From assembly GCF_004769575.1 (NCBI RefSeq), contig NZ_RQGA01000003.1:248001-312000 (forward strand): 64,000 bases of DNA, given 5' to 3'. The stretch is from Leptospira perdikensis (GTDB taxonomy: Bacteria > Spirochaetota > Leptospiria > Leptospirales > Leptospiraceae). A program made the position numbers and the translations under genes. Of the stretch, positions 25,666 to 35,038 are shown in pieces; position 1 is the stretch's first letter; every line of letters begins with the position of its first letter. The notes under the pieces were generated by a model. The model searched no databases. It had not been told where the DNA came from and saw only the letters and a program-made list of their open reading frames with translations.

Positions 25666-26361
25666 TTAAGTTTCCAAAAAACGTGCTAAATCAGTTTGAG
25701 ATCCAAACAAAACAATGATATCGTCTTCTTTGAGAACTGTGTTTCCATGAGGAATTCCTAAGATTTTTTCGCTTTTGGAATCAGAAACACGTTTGGCTTC
25801 TTTACTGATTGTGGGGCGTTTGATGGTGATTACATTGATATTGTATTTATGACGTAGGTCAGCTTCCGCAATTGTTTTATTGATGTAACCTTTGGGGACA
25901 GTCACTTCAACCACACTGTATTCATCAGAAAGTAAAAAACTAGAACGCATTCCAGAAAAGGATAATGTTTCTGCCATACTTCTTGCTGCTCTTTCTTCTG
26001 GATTAAAAAGATCTTTGATTCCAAGAAGTTCCAAAACTTTCATTTGTAATGGAGTTTGGTAACGTGCGTAAATATTTTTGACACCACATTTTTTTAAACT
26101 ATCAGCGCAGATGATAGAAGTTTCAAAATCATCAGCAAGAGCAATGACAGCGTAATCCACATCAGCAATACCTTGCGATCGTAATGCATGTTCATCGGTG
26201 GCATCCAGGGTGACTGCAATGGTTACATAATCTTTGATGGAATCAATGATCATTGGGTCTTTATCAATGGCAATGACTTCATGCCCATCATCAAAAAGAT
26301 AACGAACAAATAAATTTCCAAAACTTCCAATTCCAATGACCGCTATCTTTTTTCTTTGCAT
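25666..26361 (-). CDS. TrkA/KtrA-type potassium channel regulatory subunit
   Basis: A 231-residue cytoplasmic protein with an N-terminal RCK domain: IAVIGIGSFGNLFVRYLFDDGHEVIAIDKDP, a Rossmann fold with the GxGxxG nucleotide site. Residues about 140-225 form the RCK-C domain (EYSVVEVTVPKGYINKTIAEADLRHKYNINVITIKRP...VLKEDDIIVLFGSQTDLARF). It gates the membrane subunit encoded directly upstream, in response to ATP/ADP or cyclic di-AMP in related systems. It starts 7 nt after the TrkH stop. Confidence 0.93.
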   Translation of the reverse strand: MQRKKIAVIGIGSFGNLFVRYLFDDGHEVIAIDKDPMIIDSIKDYVTIAVTLDATDEHALRSQGIADVDYAVIALADDFETSIICADSLKKCGVKNIYARYQTPLQMKVLELLGIKDLFNPEERAARSMAETLSFSGMRSSFLLSDEYSVVEVTVPKGYINKTIAEADLRHKYNINVITIKRPTISKEAKRVSDSKSEKILGIPHGNTVLKEDDIIVLFGSQTDLARFLET

Positions 26362-26368
26362 ACCAAAT

Positions 26369-28186
26369 TTAACCTACAACCACATATTCTTTCGGATATT
26401 CATACGAGATACGATCTACTTTTTTAGAGAGGGCAACAAGTAAGGTCAAAATTCCGACTCTTCCTACAAACATTACGGTACAAATGATGATTTTTCCATA
26501 ATCACTTAAATGAGGAGTGAGATCACGGGTCAAACCAACAGTCCCGAAAGCAGACACCACTTCATAACATAAATCGATAAAATTTGCATTCTCTGTTAAC
26601 AACAAACAAAAGATGGCAATAAATATCACAAATAAAGAAAGAACGATGGTTGCACTGGCTCTTGCAATTGATGAGTTGGCAATCGTTCGGTGGTCTATTT
26701 CCATTCTATCTTTTCCACGTATTTCGTTGGTAATGTTTAACAAAGAGATGGCAAAGGTTGTGGTTTTGATTCCACCTCCTGTGGAAACGGGAGAGGCACC
26801 CACCCACATCAAAAAGAAGGAAATAAAGGTAATGGGAAAACCCATTTGACTTAACTCTAATGTATTAAACCCGGCCGTCCTTGTGGTTACCGAATAAAAC
26901 AAAGAATGAAAAATTTGTTCTGTAGTTGTGAGTCCTCTTAAACTTAAGTTTAACTCTAAAAAATAATAGGAAACCCAACCAAATAACAAAAGTGAACCGG
27001 TAGTCCAAAATACAAGTTTGGATGTGACAGACCATCGAAACTTATAATCAAAAGGATTAGAAAGTCTCGTTCGAATTTGAAATAAAACAGGAAATCCAAG
27101 TCCCCCAAGAATAATGAGAAACATAATTACAGATAAAAATCCTTCCGAATGTTTGAAGGCTTCTGTTGCAAGTCCATTCGGTAACAAACTAAAACCAGCA
27201 TTACAGAATGCAGAAATAGAATGAAAGATAGAATAATATATTTTTTCGGACAAAGCTATGGGATAGTTAGAAGGAAAACTATAAAACAATAATAAAGCCC
27301 CGATCGATTCAATGACAAGTGTTTGTATGGTAATTTGTTTTAAAATTTCTTTAGCGCGACCCATTGTTTCTTCCGAAAGAAGGTCTTTGATCATCATTGT
27401 ATCACTTACGGAAACTTTTCCGGCAAGAAAGATGGAAAAAAAACTGGTTAAGGTCATAAGACCAAGTCCACCCACTTGGATGAGAAGTAATACTACCAAT
27501 TGACCGGTTAAAGTGAATTGACTCCCCAATGTAACAGTAGAAAGACCTGTCACACAAGTGGCACTGATTGTTGTGAACACAATATCAATGGAATTTACAG
27601 TTCCATTTGTAGATTTTGGGAAATGTAAAAAACAAATACCCAGTAGAATGATAAAGGCAAAAGAAGATACAAATACAATGGATGGATTTAATTTTTTAGA
27701 ATTATTTTTTCTGGAAAGCCGAAAGAAATGTGCTAAATTGGAAAACAAAAACAAAACTTGGTTGGCTGATAAAAAGATGAGTGTGGTATCATCTCCAGAA
27801 ATATGATAAGATTTTAAAACAGAAATTATATCTTTTTCATAGATAAATTCTAATCCTAACATAAGTAAAATGATAAGTTCTATTTTATGAAGAGAGATGT
27901 ATTCCTTCCATCGTTTGTTTGTAAAAATTAAATGAATGGATTCATAAAAAATAAAAAATGATACGAGTGTTCGAATAGAAAAAGTAACATAGATCTTCCA
28001 TGATTCTGAATAATAGAATCCAAAATCTAAAATCAAAATGGTAACAGATAAAAATCCAAATAAAATATATATGGTTCTTCCGATCCAACGAAAGTTTTCT
28101 ATATAAACTTTTCGAATCTCATATCTTTGGGTATCTAAGTATTGAAAAAGGTGTGCTAAAAGAACGAAGAATCGTTTGAACTTCAA
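26369..28186 (-). CDS. TrkH/KtrB family potassium uptake protein
   Basis: A 605-residue integral membrane protein starting at a TTG that overlaps the preceding gene's TGA. About 160 residues of extra N-terminal membrane helices precede the standard four-repeat core. Selectivity-filter loops are visible: SATCVTGLSTVTLGS, SAFCNAGFSLLPNG, TTRTAGFNTLELSQMG and SAFGTVGLTRDLTP. It imports K+, probably with Na+, and pairs with the TrkA subunit downstream. The N-terminal extension is longer than in typical KtrB (about 450 residues) but is seen in several spirochete homologues. Confidence 0.93.
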   Translation of the reverse strand: MKFKRFFVLLAHLFQYLDTQRYEIRKVYIENFRWIGRTIYILFGFLSVTILILDFGFYYSESWKIYVTFSIRTLVSFFIFYESIHLIFTNKRWKEYISLHKIELIILLMLGLEFIYEKDIISVLKSYHISGDDTTLIFLSANQVLFLFSNLAHFFRLSRKNNSKKLNPSIVFVSSFAFIILLGICFLHFPKSTNGTVNSIDIVFTTISATCVTGLSTVTLGSQFTLTGQLVVLLLIQVGGLGLMTLTSFFSIFLAGKVSVSDTMMIKDLLSEETMGRAKEILKQITIQTLVIESIGALLLFYSFPSNYPIALSEKIYYSIFHSISAFCNAGFSLLPNGLATEAFKHSEGFLSVIMFLIILGGLGFPVLFQIRTRLSNPFDYKFRWSVTSKLVFWTTGSLLLFGWVSYYFLELNLSLRGLTTTEQIFHSLFYSVTTRTAGFNTLELSQMGFPITFISFFLMWVGASPVSTGGGIKTTTFAISLLNITNEIRGKDRMEIDHRTIANSSIARASATIVLSLFVIFIAIFCLLLTENANFIDLCYEVVSAFGTVGLTRDLTPHLSDYGKIIICTVMFVGRVGILTLLVALSKKVDRISYEYPKEYVVVG

Positions 28187-28875
28187 GGGAAAACTTCAGC
28201 TAGTTGTTTTTTCTTTTCGCGATGTTCTTCTAATCTTTGCCTATCTACATAGGCATTTGCTCCAGAAAGGCCTGTACTACCTGTAATTAGAATTCCACTT
28301 GCCAAAGCAGATTTTTGCATAGCTACAGGAAGTAGTGCCACTCCACCTGCAGAGGCAATCAATGCAAATGGTAAGGTTAAAAAGAAAATGATATATGCTC
28401 TGCGAAACTTAGTTTCTTCGTAAACAGCTTCTTCATCGAACTCTTCTTTTTGTTTTTTCTTTAACTCTTGTTTGGTTCTACTTTTTTGTAATTGGTTTTG
28501 GAGTGCTTGTTCGTTAATTTCGCCGGTTAATGGGTTAATCGGTGAGTTTTGTAAACCAGTCAAACTATATGGATTGGATGCAGTTTGGCTGGAATTGGCT
28601 GTGGTTCTGGAATTGGTTAAAGCACCTGCCCCAGGAATGGATTCAATTCCACTATATTGTGTTTTTACGTTTTTTGGGGTGGCAAGCGCTGGTGTTTCGA
28701 ACTTCGGAGGAAGTGTAACATCTTGCAAAACATTGGATTCTGGATCCGATTTTGGAAGGTTCCTTAGGTCATAATTGTTTGTGTCATAAAATCCTTCTTT
28801 GGTTTGGCCAAGTAGTGGCCCCATCACCAAAGGAATTACAATCATTGGCACAAATATTTGGGAAAAAACCCGCAT
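28183..28875 (-). CDS. Hypothetical membrane protein, coupled to trkH
   Basis: A 230-residue protein with a signal segment (FVPMIVIPLVMGPLLG). A low-complexity Ser/Asn/Pro region (residues 25-120) is followed by a charged coiled-coil (LQNQLQKSRTKQELKKKQKEEF) and a hydrophobic pair (YIIFFLTLPFALIASAGGVALL and SALASGILITGSTGLSG). The tail is again basic and helical. No domain is recognised. Its stop overlaps the trkH start, so it is probably the first gene of the K+ operon; whether it helps the transporter is unknown. Confidence 0.65.
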   Translation of the reverse strand: MRVFSQIFVPMIVIPLVMGPLLGQTKEGFYDTNNYDLRNLPKSDPESNVLQDVTLPPKFETPALATPKNVKTQYSGIESIPGAGALTNSRTTANSSQTASNPYSLTGLQNSPINPLTGEINEQALQNQLQKSRTKQELKKKQKEEFDEEAVYEETKFRRAYIIFFLTLPFALIASAGGVALLPVAMQKSALASGILITGSTGLSGANAYVDRQRLEEHREKKKQLAEVFP

Positions 28876-28905
28876 ACATTCCAGTTTACCTTATCCGTAT
28901 CAGGG

Positions 28906-30216
28906 TCAATCCAATTCACGACCAGAAAGTTTGGTGGATCTGTAAGAAAATGACTTTTCCCGGATGGATTCCAAATCTTTTTCGGAAACACCTGCCGTAT
29001 GTGCATGTCCATATTCTTCTGACATAGTGGTTCCAAATAGTCCCGGATCATCGGAACCAATCGTTAACTTCAAATCATTTTGTAAGAACCTTGAGATGGG
29101 GTGATCAATATGTGATTCTAACATTCCAATATACAAATTTGAAGAAGGACAACATTCAATGACAGTATCTGTATTCGCTATAGTAGACATAACATAGTTT
29201 TGAAAGGTATGTAAGTATTGGGATTGTGTTTCATCAAAAGGAATTGTGAGAAGTTCGGAATCAGATTTGTTTTTTAGTTCGTTTCGTTTGCGTTCAAGTT
29301 CTTCTTTTGCATAGAACGGACCAAAACTTGTGATTTCATCATAAGAATCCAACTCACATTCGATTTGGTCTTTGGCTTCCGATACAAGTTCCGTTCTTTC
29401 ATCCCCTAAAAAATAATCCGAATCAATTCCAAGAGCCAAAGCGTGACCGAGTCTATGTGCTCCATTCATTGCTGATTCTAAAACCCAACGAACGGCTGAA
29501 AAGGGAGTTTTGTCTCTAAAACTTTCACCAACATGATAGAGAATCGAAAGGGCAGTACTTGGACCTACTTTGTTGTCCTTAATTACAGATTGGAAAAAAG
29601 TTTTTTTGTCTTTAGGTGGATGTCCTTCTTCTATATGACAGAAATCAATTCCAACAAGACCATTACGTATGGCAGATTCTTTTTCCATCCAATTTTTCAT
29701 CCAATCATAATGTTTCTCAAAATTGATATCTCTATGTAAGGACATCACAAGTTTTCCTTGGATGGATTTCCCTTCTTTTTTGGCGGATTCTTCTCCTCTT
29801 GAGAGTCCTTCCAAACAAGCCATAAGTTTTGTGTAAAAAATTTCTTTTGGTTCTTCCTTTCCAAACATCAAACGATATTCAGCATAACTAATATCTTCCA
29901 AACTATTAGATAACACAACATCGTGGGTTACTTCTGTAATTTCTCTTTCATCAAACTTAACTAAGGCGATGATAAGATTGAATTTTGCTTGGAAATGTAA
30001 AAATGGTGCCTTTTCTCGAAAGTGATAGAGTTTGGAAAAATCTTTCAGGTCTGCATAATCTTCGAAAAACGTTGAAGGTCGTATTTTTACTCCATACGCT
30101 TTTTCGTAGGAATCTAAATACAAATGCCAACGAGGGTCGGGGTTATTTTTTCCAATTCGGAACAAAGTTTCAGGGGGTAAACATCCATAAAGGTGGTTGT
30201 GTAGATCGCAATACAT
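28906..30216 (-). CDS. Adenosine deaminase-like amidohydrolase
   Basis: A 436-residue member of the ADA/AMP deaminase superfamily. Metal and catalytic motifs are present: DLHNHLYG at the N-terminus, LYHVGESF (the HxGE motif), NGAHRLGHAL, ECCPSSN and TIGSDDPGLFGT. Between the RLGH and CPSSN motifs are about 95 residues, much longer than in classical adenosine deaminase. This suggests a divergent substrate or a lid. It probably hydrolyses an amino group from a purine nucleoside or nucleotide in the cytoplasm. It is divergent from a MATE exporter gene 17 bp away. Confidence 0.88.
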   Translation of the reverse strand: MYCDLHNHLYGCLPPETLFRIGKNNPDPRWHLYLDSYEKAYGVKIRPSTFFEDYADLKDFSKLYHFREKAPFLHFQAKFNLIIALVKFDEREITEVTHDVVLSNSLEDISYAEYRLMFGKEEPKEIFYTKLMACLEGLSRGEESAKKEGKSIQGKLVMSLHRDINFEKHYDWMKNWMEKESAIRNGLVGIDFCHIEEGHPPKDKKTFFQSVIKDNKVGPSTALSILYHVGESFRDKTPFSAVRWVLESAMNGAHRLGHALALGIDSDYFLGDERTELVSEAKDQIECELDSYDEITSFGPFYAKEELERKRNELKNKSDSELLTIPFDETQSQYLHTFQNYVMSTIANTDTVIECCPSSNLYIGMLESHIDHPISRFLQNDLKLTIGSDDPGLFGTTMSEEYGHAHTAGVSEKDLESIREKSFSYRSTKLSGRELD

Positions 30217-30233
30217 ATAAGAATGACAAAACT

Positions 30234-31589
30234 ATGCTTCACAAAATTAGACGCATCTTGCAGCCAACTAGATTGAATCAGAAAATTCTTGGATTAGCAA
30301 TCCCAGTTTTTTTTGGAATGATCAGTTATACTGCCATCATGGTAGCAGACACTGCTATGGTGGGAAAATTGGGAGAGGTTCCTCTCGCCGCAGTTGGATT
30401 CGGAGGAATGGTTTATTTCTCTATATTTGCCTTCCTTATGGGTGGGTCCATGGCGGTTCAAATCATCGTCGCACGTCGATTTGGCGAAAAAAATGATAGA
30501 GGGGTAGGAATCACACTAATCAATTCTGTTTATTTATCCTTTGTTTTAGGAGCATTACTTTCCTATTTTGGATTCATTTACGCTCCAGAACTTATGGGTT
30601 GGATCGGAGATGATCCACAAGTGATTGAAGTAGCAGGTGTATATCTATCCTACCGATTTTTAGGAACCGTTCTCTTTTTTGTGGGATTCGCTTTGCGTGG
30701 ATTCTTTGACGGAATTGGAATTGTGCAAGTGGGTATGATTTCTTCTATGTTAGCGGCGGTTACAAATATCTTTTTTAACTGGTTATTGATTTTCGGAAAT
30801 TGGGGATTTCCGGCTTGGGGAGTTAAGGGTGCAGCGATCGCATCGAGTTTGTCTTCTATACCTTCCCTTCTTATCGTGGTATTTTATTTTTTCCGCAAAG
30901 ATGTCATCAAATTCTTTCAGTATCAAATCTTTGCACCAAGTATCGCTACAATCAAAGAACTTTGTATGGTTGGGTTTGCACCAGCTGTTGAAGGAACACT
31001 CGTAAACTTTGCGTTTTCTGGATTTTATAAAATTGCAGGAATGATTAGCACAACCACTCTTGCTTCGGCTAGTGTTGTATTAACATGCCTTAGTTTGTCT
31101 TTTATGCCAGGTTTCTCTTTTGGAATTGCAGCCACGACCATTCTCGGTCAATCTATGGGTCAGGGAAAACTTCGTTTGGCTTATGAAGGAACCATGCGTT
31201 CGGCCACTTTTTCTGCGATTGTGATGGGAAGTATGGGGCTATTTTTTATTATCGGTGGCCCTTGGCTCATTGGTATGTTTACCGATGTTCCTGCGGTTGC
31301 AAAAGTAGCTTACCCTGCTCTTTGTATTGTTGCCCTCATCCAAGTGGGAGATGCCTATCATATGGTCATTGGTTCGGCACTTCGTAGCGCGGGAATGATG
31401 TACTATGTGATGTTTGTTTATCTCATCGTTTCCTTTCTGATTATGTTACCTTTGGCCTATTTACTCGGGATAGTCCTAGCATGGGGAAATTATGGAATCT
31501 GGTCTGCGTTTTTTATTTGGATTTTACTGATGGCAGTGCTTTTTGTCAGAAAATTTCGTAAGAAGGAGTGGGTGAACATACGAATTTAA
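30234..31589 (+). CDS. MATE family efflux transporter
   Basis: About 452 residues, starting at ATG 30234 (MLHKIRRILQPTRLNQKIL); the frame is open further upstream but overlaps the divergent deaminase gene. Twelve membrane helices. The N-lobe carries NQKILGLAIPVFFGMISYTAIMVADTAMVGKLG and PLAAVGFGGMVYFSIFAFLMGGSMAVQIIVARRFG; the C-lobe repeats the pattern (LVNFAFSGFYKIAGMIS). MATE transporters export drugs, dyes or metabolites with Na+ or H+ antiport. It lies 15 nt before the patatin gene, which is probably cotranscribed. Confidence 0.92.
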   Translation: MLHKIRRILQPTRLNQKILGLAIPVFFGMISYTAIMVADTAMVGKLGEVPLAAVGFGGMVYFSIFAFLMGGSMAVQIIVARRFGEKNDRGVGITLINSVYLSFVLGALLSYFGFIYAPELMGWIGDDPQVIEVAGVYLSYRFLGTVLFFVGFALRGFFDGIGIVQVGMISSMLAAVTNIFFNWLLIFGNWGFPAWGVKGAAIASSLSSIPSLLIVVFYFFRKDVIKFFQYQIFAPSIATIKELCMVGFAPAVEGTLVNFAFSGFYKIAGMISTTTLASASVVLTCLSLSFMPGFSFGIAATTILGQSMGQGKLRLAYEGTMRSATFSAIVMGSMGLFFIIGGPWLIGMFTDVPAVAKVAYPALCIVALIQVGDAYHMVIGSALRSAGMMYYVMFVYLIVSFLIMLPLAYLLGIVLAWGNYGIWSAFFIWILLMAVLFVRKFRKKEWVNIRI

Positions 31590-31604
31590 TAGAACGAGGG
31601 GAAA

Positions 31605-33356
31605 ATGAAACGAACAGAATTAGAAAGGCAGGCCATCCAAAAATTTTTAAAGTCTGTGGATTTGTTCAAAAAACTTCCCCCTGCCGTTTTATTACGACTT
31701 TCTAACAATGTCCAAGAAAAACTAGTTCGAAGCCACGAAGCTCTCTATTACAAAGGAGAGTCTTCGGAATCGATTTATATTGTTAGATATGGTGAAATTC
31801 TTCTAGAAAACGTATCTGGCCAAAGTCATGTATATGTGGGTTCGGGCCAAGTGTTGGCTGAGAATTCACTCATCTCCAGTTCCAACCATTCCACTTCCGC
31901 CATTGCTGTGATTGATTCTCTTGTTTATGTTTTGAATGGAAAATTGTTTTTACAATTGGCATCTCAGGAAAAAGTTTTTGCACAAAACATCATTCAAATG
32001 ATGGGATCTCGGATGCGAGAAAACTTAAACAGATCCAATCATCAAGACAGTTTTATCGGATTACGCAGGTTATGTGTTCATGTTCCTTTGGAACCTGAAT
32101 ACCATTTTGGTGAGAAAGTTAAATCGTTTATAGATGAATATGGTGAAGCCACCAAAAAACTTTCGTCTGCGATTCCCATTTCTACTTTTAAAGGAATGGA
32201 CCCTACTCAAATTTCAGAGTATCTAACCAATCTTAGAAACAAAACTCCCTTACTTCATATTTATTTTGATGAATCCACATCCAGAATGGATTTACATTAT
32301 TTGGTAGTTCAATCAGACTTCATTGTTTTTTGGGAAGATGAACCTGAAAAGTTCTATAAAGAAAAAGAGGAAATCATTCAATTTTGGAAAAGTCGAATTC
32401 GTAACTTCGAAGGTCGTGCCATTCGTATGATGGAAAGTGGGGTTCGTAAAAGTTATCTTCCTCAAGACCAATCTCTCAAAAACTTTTACCAAAAAGATAC
32501 ACTCGCAAGATACTTGGTCTCCAAAACGAGAGGACTGGCCTTAGGTGGTGGTGGCGCCAGAGCCCTTGCACATGTGGGGCTATTGAAAGTTTTACATAGA
32601 GAAGGAATCCATTTTGATTTTGTATCGGGTGCTTCTATGGGTGCTGTGATCGCTGCTTTGTATGCGAGAAAAAACTCTCCTGAAGAAATAGAAGAAATGA
32701 TCAAAAAATTCTTTGGTGGATTAGAGAGTGCTTTTGATCCAACATTGCCAGTCGTTGCTTTTTTCAAAGGAAAACGAATGAAGCGAATGTTAAAGAAAGG
32801 ATTTGGGGACCAAAGAATTGAAGAACTTCCACTTCCTTTTGCAACATCTGCTGTAGATTTACAAACAGGGAAAGAACATATTTTTGACCAAGGCCCTATA
32901 ACGGAAGCGCTCACAAGTGCCATGAGTTTACCAGGTGCTTTTCCTCCTTACCAGCTTGGTGAAAAGTTGTTAGTTGATGGAGGAATGATCAATAACGTTC
33001 CTGAAAATCTTATTCGTACAAAAGGTGCGGATGTTGTTATGGGTATTAATGTTTCACCTATGCAAGAAATTGTCCCGGTAAAACTTTTTGAAGATCGGAA
33101 CACAACAGAAAAAGGATTCTTTCGATATATTTGGGATACTCTCAAATACCCACCGATTTTACAGATTATGACAAGGACCATCACTTTGGAAGGTAGAGAG
33201 ATCACTAGGCTCAAGCGCCCCAAACTGGATCTTTTTGTTCACTTCCATTTAGAGGAATTTCAGTTATTTGATTTTGCTCGTTACCAAGAGATCATTGATA
33301 AGGGTGAACAAGAAGCCGAAGCCAATTTAGCAGAGATCAAACAGTTATTTTCATAA
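31605..33356 (+). CDS. cNMP-binding domain/patatin phospholipase (NTE-like)
   Basis: A 583-residue protein. The N-terminal 130 residues are a cyclic-nucleotide-binding domain (LVRSHEALYYKGESSESIYIVRYGEILLENVSG). A middle region of unknown role follows. The patatin hydrolase domain starts at ALGGGGARALAHVGLL (oxyanion hole), with GASMG and nucleophile Ser344, then LLVDGGMINNVPE with catalytic Asp458. This domain order resembles human neuropathy target esterase and bacterial RssA-type proteins: a phospholipase or lysophospholipase controlled by a bound nucleotide. It follows a MATE gene by 15 nt and ends at a convergent terminator. Confidence 0.92.
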   Translation: MKRTELERQAIQKFLKSVDLFKKLPPAVLLRLSNNVQEKLVRSHEALYYKGESSESIYIVRYGEILLENVSGQSHVYVGSGQVLAENSLISSSNHSTSAIAVIDSLVYVLNGKLFLQLASQEKVFAQNIIQMMGSRMRENLNRSNHQDSFIGLRRLCVHVPLEPEYHFGEKVKSFIDEYGEATKKLSSAIPISTFKGMDPTQISEYLTNLRNKTPLLHIYFDESTSRMDLHYLVVQSDFIVFWEDEPEKFYKEKEEIIQFWKSRIRNFEGRAIRMMESGVRKSYLPQDQSLKNFYQKDTLARYLVSKTRGLALGGGGARALAHVGLLKVLHREGIHFDFVSGASMGAVIAALYARKNSPEEIEEMIKKFFGGLESAFDPTLPVVAFFKGKRMKRMLKKGFGDQRIEELPLPFATSAVDLQTGKEHIFDQGPITEALTSAMSLPGAFPPYQLGEKLLVDGGMINNVPENLIRTKGADVVMGINVSPMQEIVPVKLFEDRNTTEKGFFRYIWDTLKYPPILQIMTRTITLEGREITRLKRPKLDLFVHFHLEEFQLFDFARYQEIIDKGEQEAEANLAEIKQLFS

Positions 33357-33421
33357 TAGAAAATGAATCTGTAAATTTTATATTTATATGATTTTATTGG
33401 ATTAGAATTGTAAATTTGAAT

Positions 33422-33472
33422 ATTTCTAATCACAACCTAACAAACATTTTTTTCTAGATTGTGATTAGAAAT
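33422..33472. terminator. Perfect 14-bp inverted repeat between convergent genes
   Basis: 33422-33435 and 33459-33472 are exact inverse complements (ATTTCTAATCACAA and mirror) with a 23-nt loop, centred between the patatin stop and the SPFH gene stop. No strong T-run; probably a bidirectional terminator or mRNA-stabilising stem. Confidence 0.5.
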
Positions 33473-33487
33473 GAGTAAAATCAGTTT

Positions 33488-34489
33488 TTATAAAGAGGAA
33501 AGGATCTCTTTTTTCTTCGCTTCAAATTCCTCTGCGTTGATGAGACCCTGATCCAGTAATCCTTTTAGTTTTGCAATCCGTGCTGCTGGATCATTAGCGG
33601 CCGGTGCTGCACCACCAGTTTGTCCGCCTCCCCCTTGGTTCATCATATTGCCCATCATCTGGCCCATATTCATCCCCATTCCCATGCCCATACCGGCACC
33701 CATAGCACCACCACCTTGGCCTTCGTTTTCGGCAGCTGCTTGTCCAATATCGAACATTTTCTTTTGTTGGTATTTGTCTCCGAGCATATCGATTTCGAAT
33801 TTATCGGTAATGATTTTTTGAATTCGTTGGTAGTTGGGATCGTTTTGATCAAAGTTCACCGATGAAACGTTAAACTCTGTTAAATCAATTCCATATTTTT
33901 CAAATTCAGGTGCGAGTTTGACTTTTCCGGCCGTGGAACTTTCATCTCTAAACTTATTAATTTCTACAACAGATGTATTGTTGTTTAGGATCACTTCAGA
34001 AATGAAATCACCAATCCCACGAACGATATTTGGTTTTAAAAATTCATCAATAGATTCGTTTGTCGTTCTATTTCCTCCTTTGACTACATTGAGTAAAAAG
34101 GATTTAGAATCTTTGATACGAAATTTGTAATCACCGAAGGCACGGATGTTGAGGACAATTTTGTATTTAGGATCTTCTAAAGGGATAGGTGTGTTTGTTC
34201 CCCATTTCATTGCAAAGATGGCTTTGTTTACATAATAAACTTCTGCTGTGAAGGGAGTTTTGCCACCAAACGGAAGATTGACGAGAGCTTCGAGGATGGG
34301 AATGTTTCCTGTTTTTAAGGTATGAGTCCCTGGCCCAAAGGTATCCAAAGCCTTTCCTTCTTTAAAAAAGATGGCTTCTTGGTTTTCGTCAACGACGAGT
34401 TGTCCTGCGGTACTGATTTCGTCAGAGGGATATTTCCAAACAATTTCATTGGGACTTCCTTCGAATTTAATTCTATCTATTAGTGCCAT
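33488..34489 (-). CDS. SPFH/virion-core-like protein with SHOCT tail
   Basis: A 333-residue protein. Residues about 20-240 match the SPFH-like, YdjI/virion core family (IVWKYPSDEISTAGQLVVDENQEAIFFKEGKALDTFGPGTHTLKTGNIP, then LNIRAFGDYKFRIKDSKSFL). A Gly/Met/Gln-rich linker (GMGMGMNMGQMMGNMMNQ) follows. The end is a SHOCT short domain (AARIAKLKGLLDQGLINAEEFEAKKKEILSSL), often linked to oligomerisation. No membrane helix is visible. It is the last gene of a three-gene set with a coiled-coil protein and a zinc-ribbon membrane protein. Function unknown; membrane-stress or scaffold role inferred. Confidence 0.85.
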   Translation of the reverse strand: MALIDRIKFEGSPNEIVWKYPSDEISTAGQLVVDENQEAIFFKEGKALDTFGPGTHTLKTGNIPILEALVNLPFGGKTPFTAEVYYVNKAIFAMKWGTNTPIPLEDPKYKIVLNIRAFGDYKFRIKDSKSFLLNVVKGGNRTTNESIDEFLKPNIVRGIGDFISEVILNNNTSVVEINKFRDESSTAGKVKLAPEFEKYGIDLTEFNVSSVNFDQNDPNYQRIQKIITDKFEIDMLGDKYQQKKMFDIGQAAAENEGQGGGAMGAGMGMGMGMNMGQMMGNMMNQGGGGQTGGAAPAANDPAARIAKLKGLLDQGLINAEEFEAKKKEILSSL

Positions 34490-34506
34490 TTTACTTTTTC
34501 CTTATC

Positions 34507-35037
34507 TTATTTTTTTAAAAAGATTGAGTTTCTTGCTTCGAACTGTGTTTCAAAATCTAAAAACAATTTGTTTATAGATTCAATTGCCGCTTCTGGGTTT
34601 GAGGCGAACGATGTGGGAAGAGTATCTAAAATTTCTTTTTGGAGTTCTCCTACTTTTGTTAACATTCCAAAATCATGGTTCAGTAAATTTTCTAATTCTT
34701 CCTGTGTGGCTTTGACACCAGTGCCAAGGCCGTTTAATCCGTAACCAGCAGAATTTACTTTCATAATGATTCGATCGAGAAGTGTAGTTGCCGAGTTGGT
34801 TTTTCCGATATTTTGGATTTGTGCCTTTTGTACAAAACCTTCTTCTAGTTTTCGAAAACTTTCTTTAAAGGATGTGAGAATTCCTCCCAATTCTTTTCGA
34901 ATGAGAAGATCTGTTTTTTCAAACTCTTGGTTAGCAAGGGCTTCTTCAAAAAGTTTTGTTTCTTTTAAGAACTTTCGAATCGGATCTTGTTCGTTCTTAA
35001 AACGCTCTAATGTTGTTTTTAACCACGTTTGGTCCAT
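34507..35037 (-). CDS. Hypothetical coiled-coil protein
   Basis: About 176 residues starting at ATG 35037, which is preceded by AGAGG at 6 nt; an upstream in-frame GTG (35055) is not needed. Mainly helical, charged sequence (WLKTTLERFKNEQDPIRKFLKETKLFEEALANQ, LRKLEEGFVQKAQIQ) and no transmembrane segment or known domain. It lies 1 nt after the zinc-ribbon gene and 17 nt before the SPFH gene, so all three are probably made together and may interact. Confidence 0.7.
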   Translation of the reverse strand: MDQTWLKTTLERFKNEQDPIRKFLKETKLFEEALANQEFEKTDLLIRKELGGILTSFKESFRKLEEGFVQKAQIQNIGKTNSATTLLDRIIMKVNSAGYGLNGLGTGVKATQEELENLLNHDFGMLTKVGELQKEILDTLPTSFASNPEAAIESINKLFLDFETQFEARNSIFLKK

Positions 35038-35038
35038 T

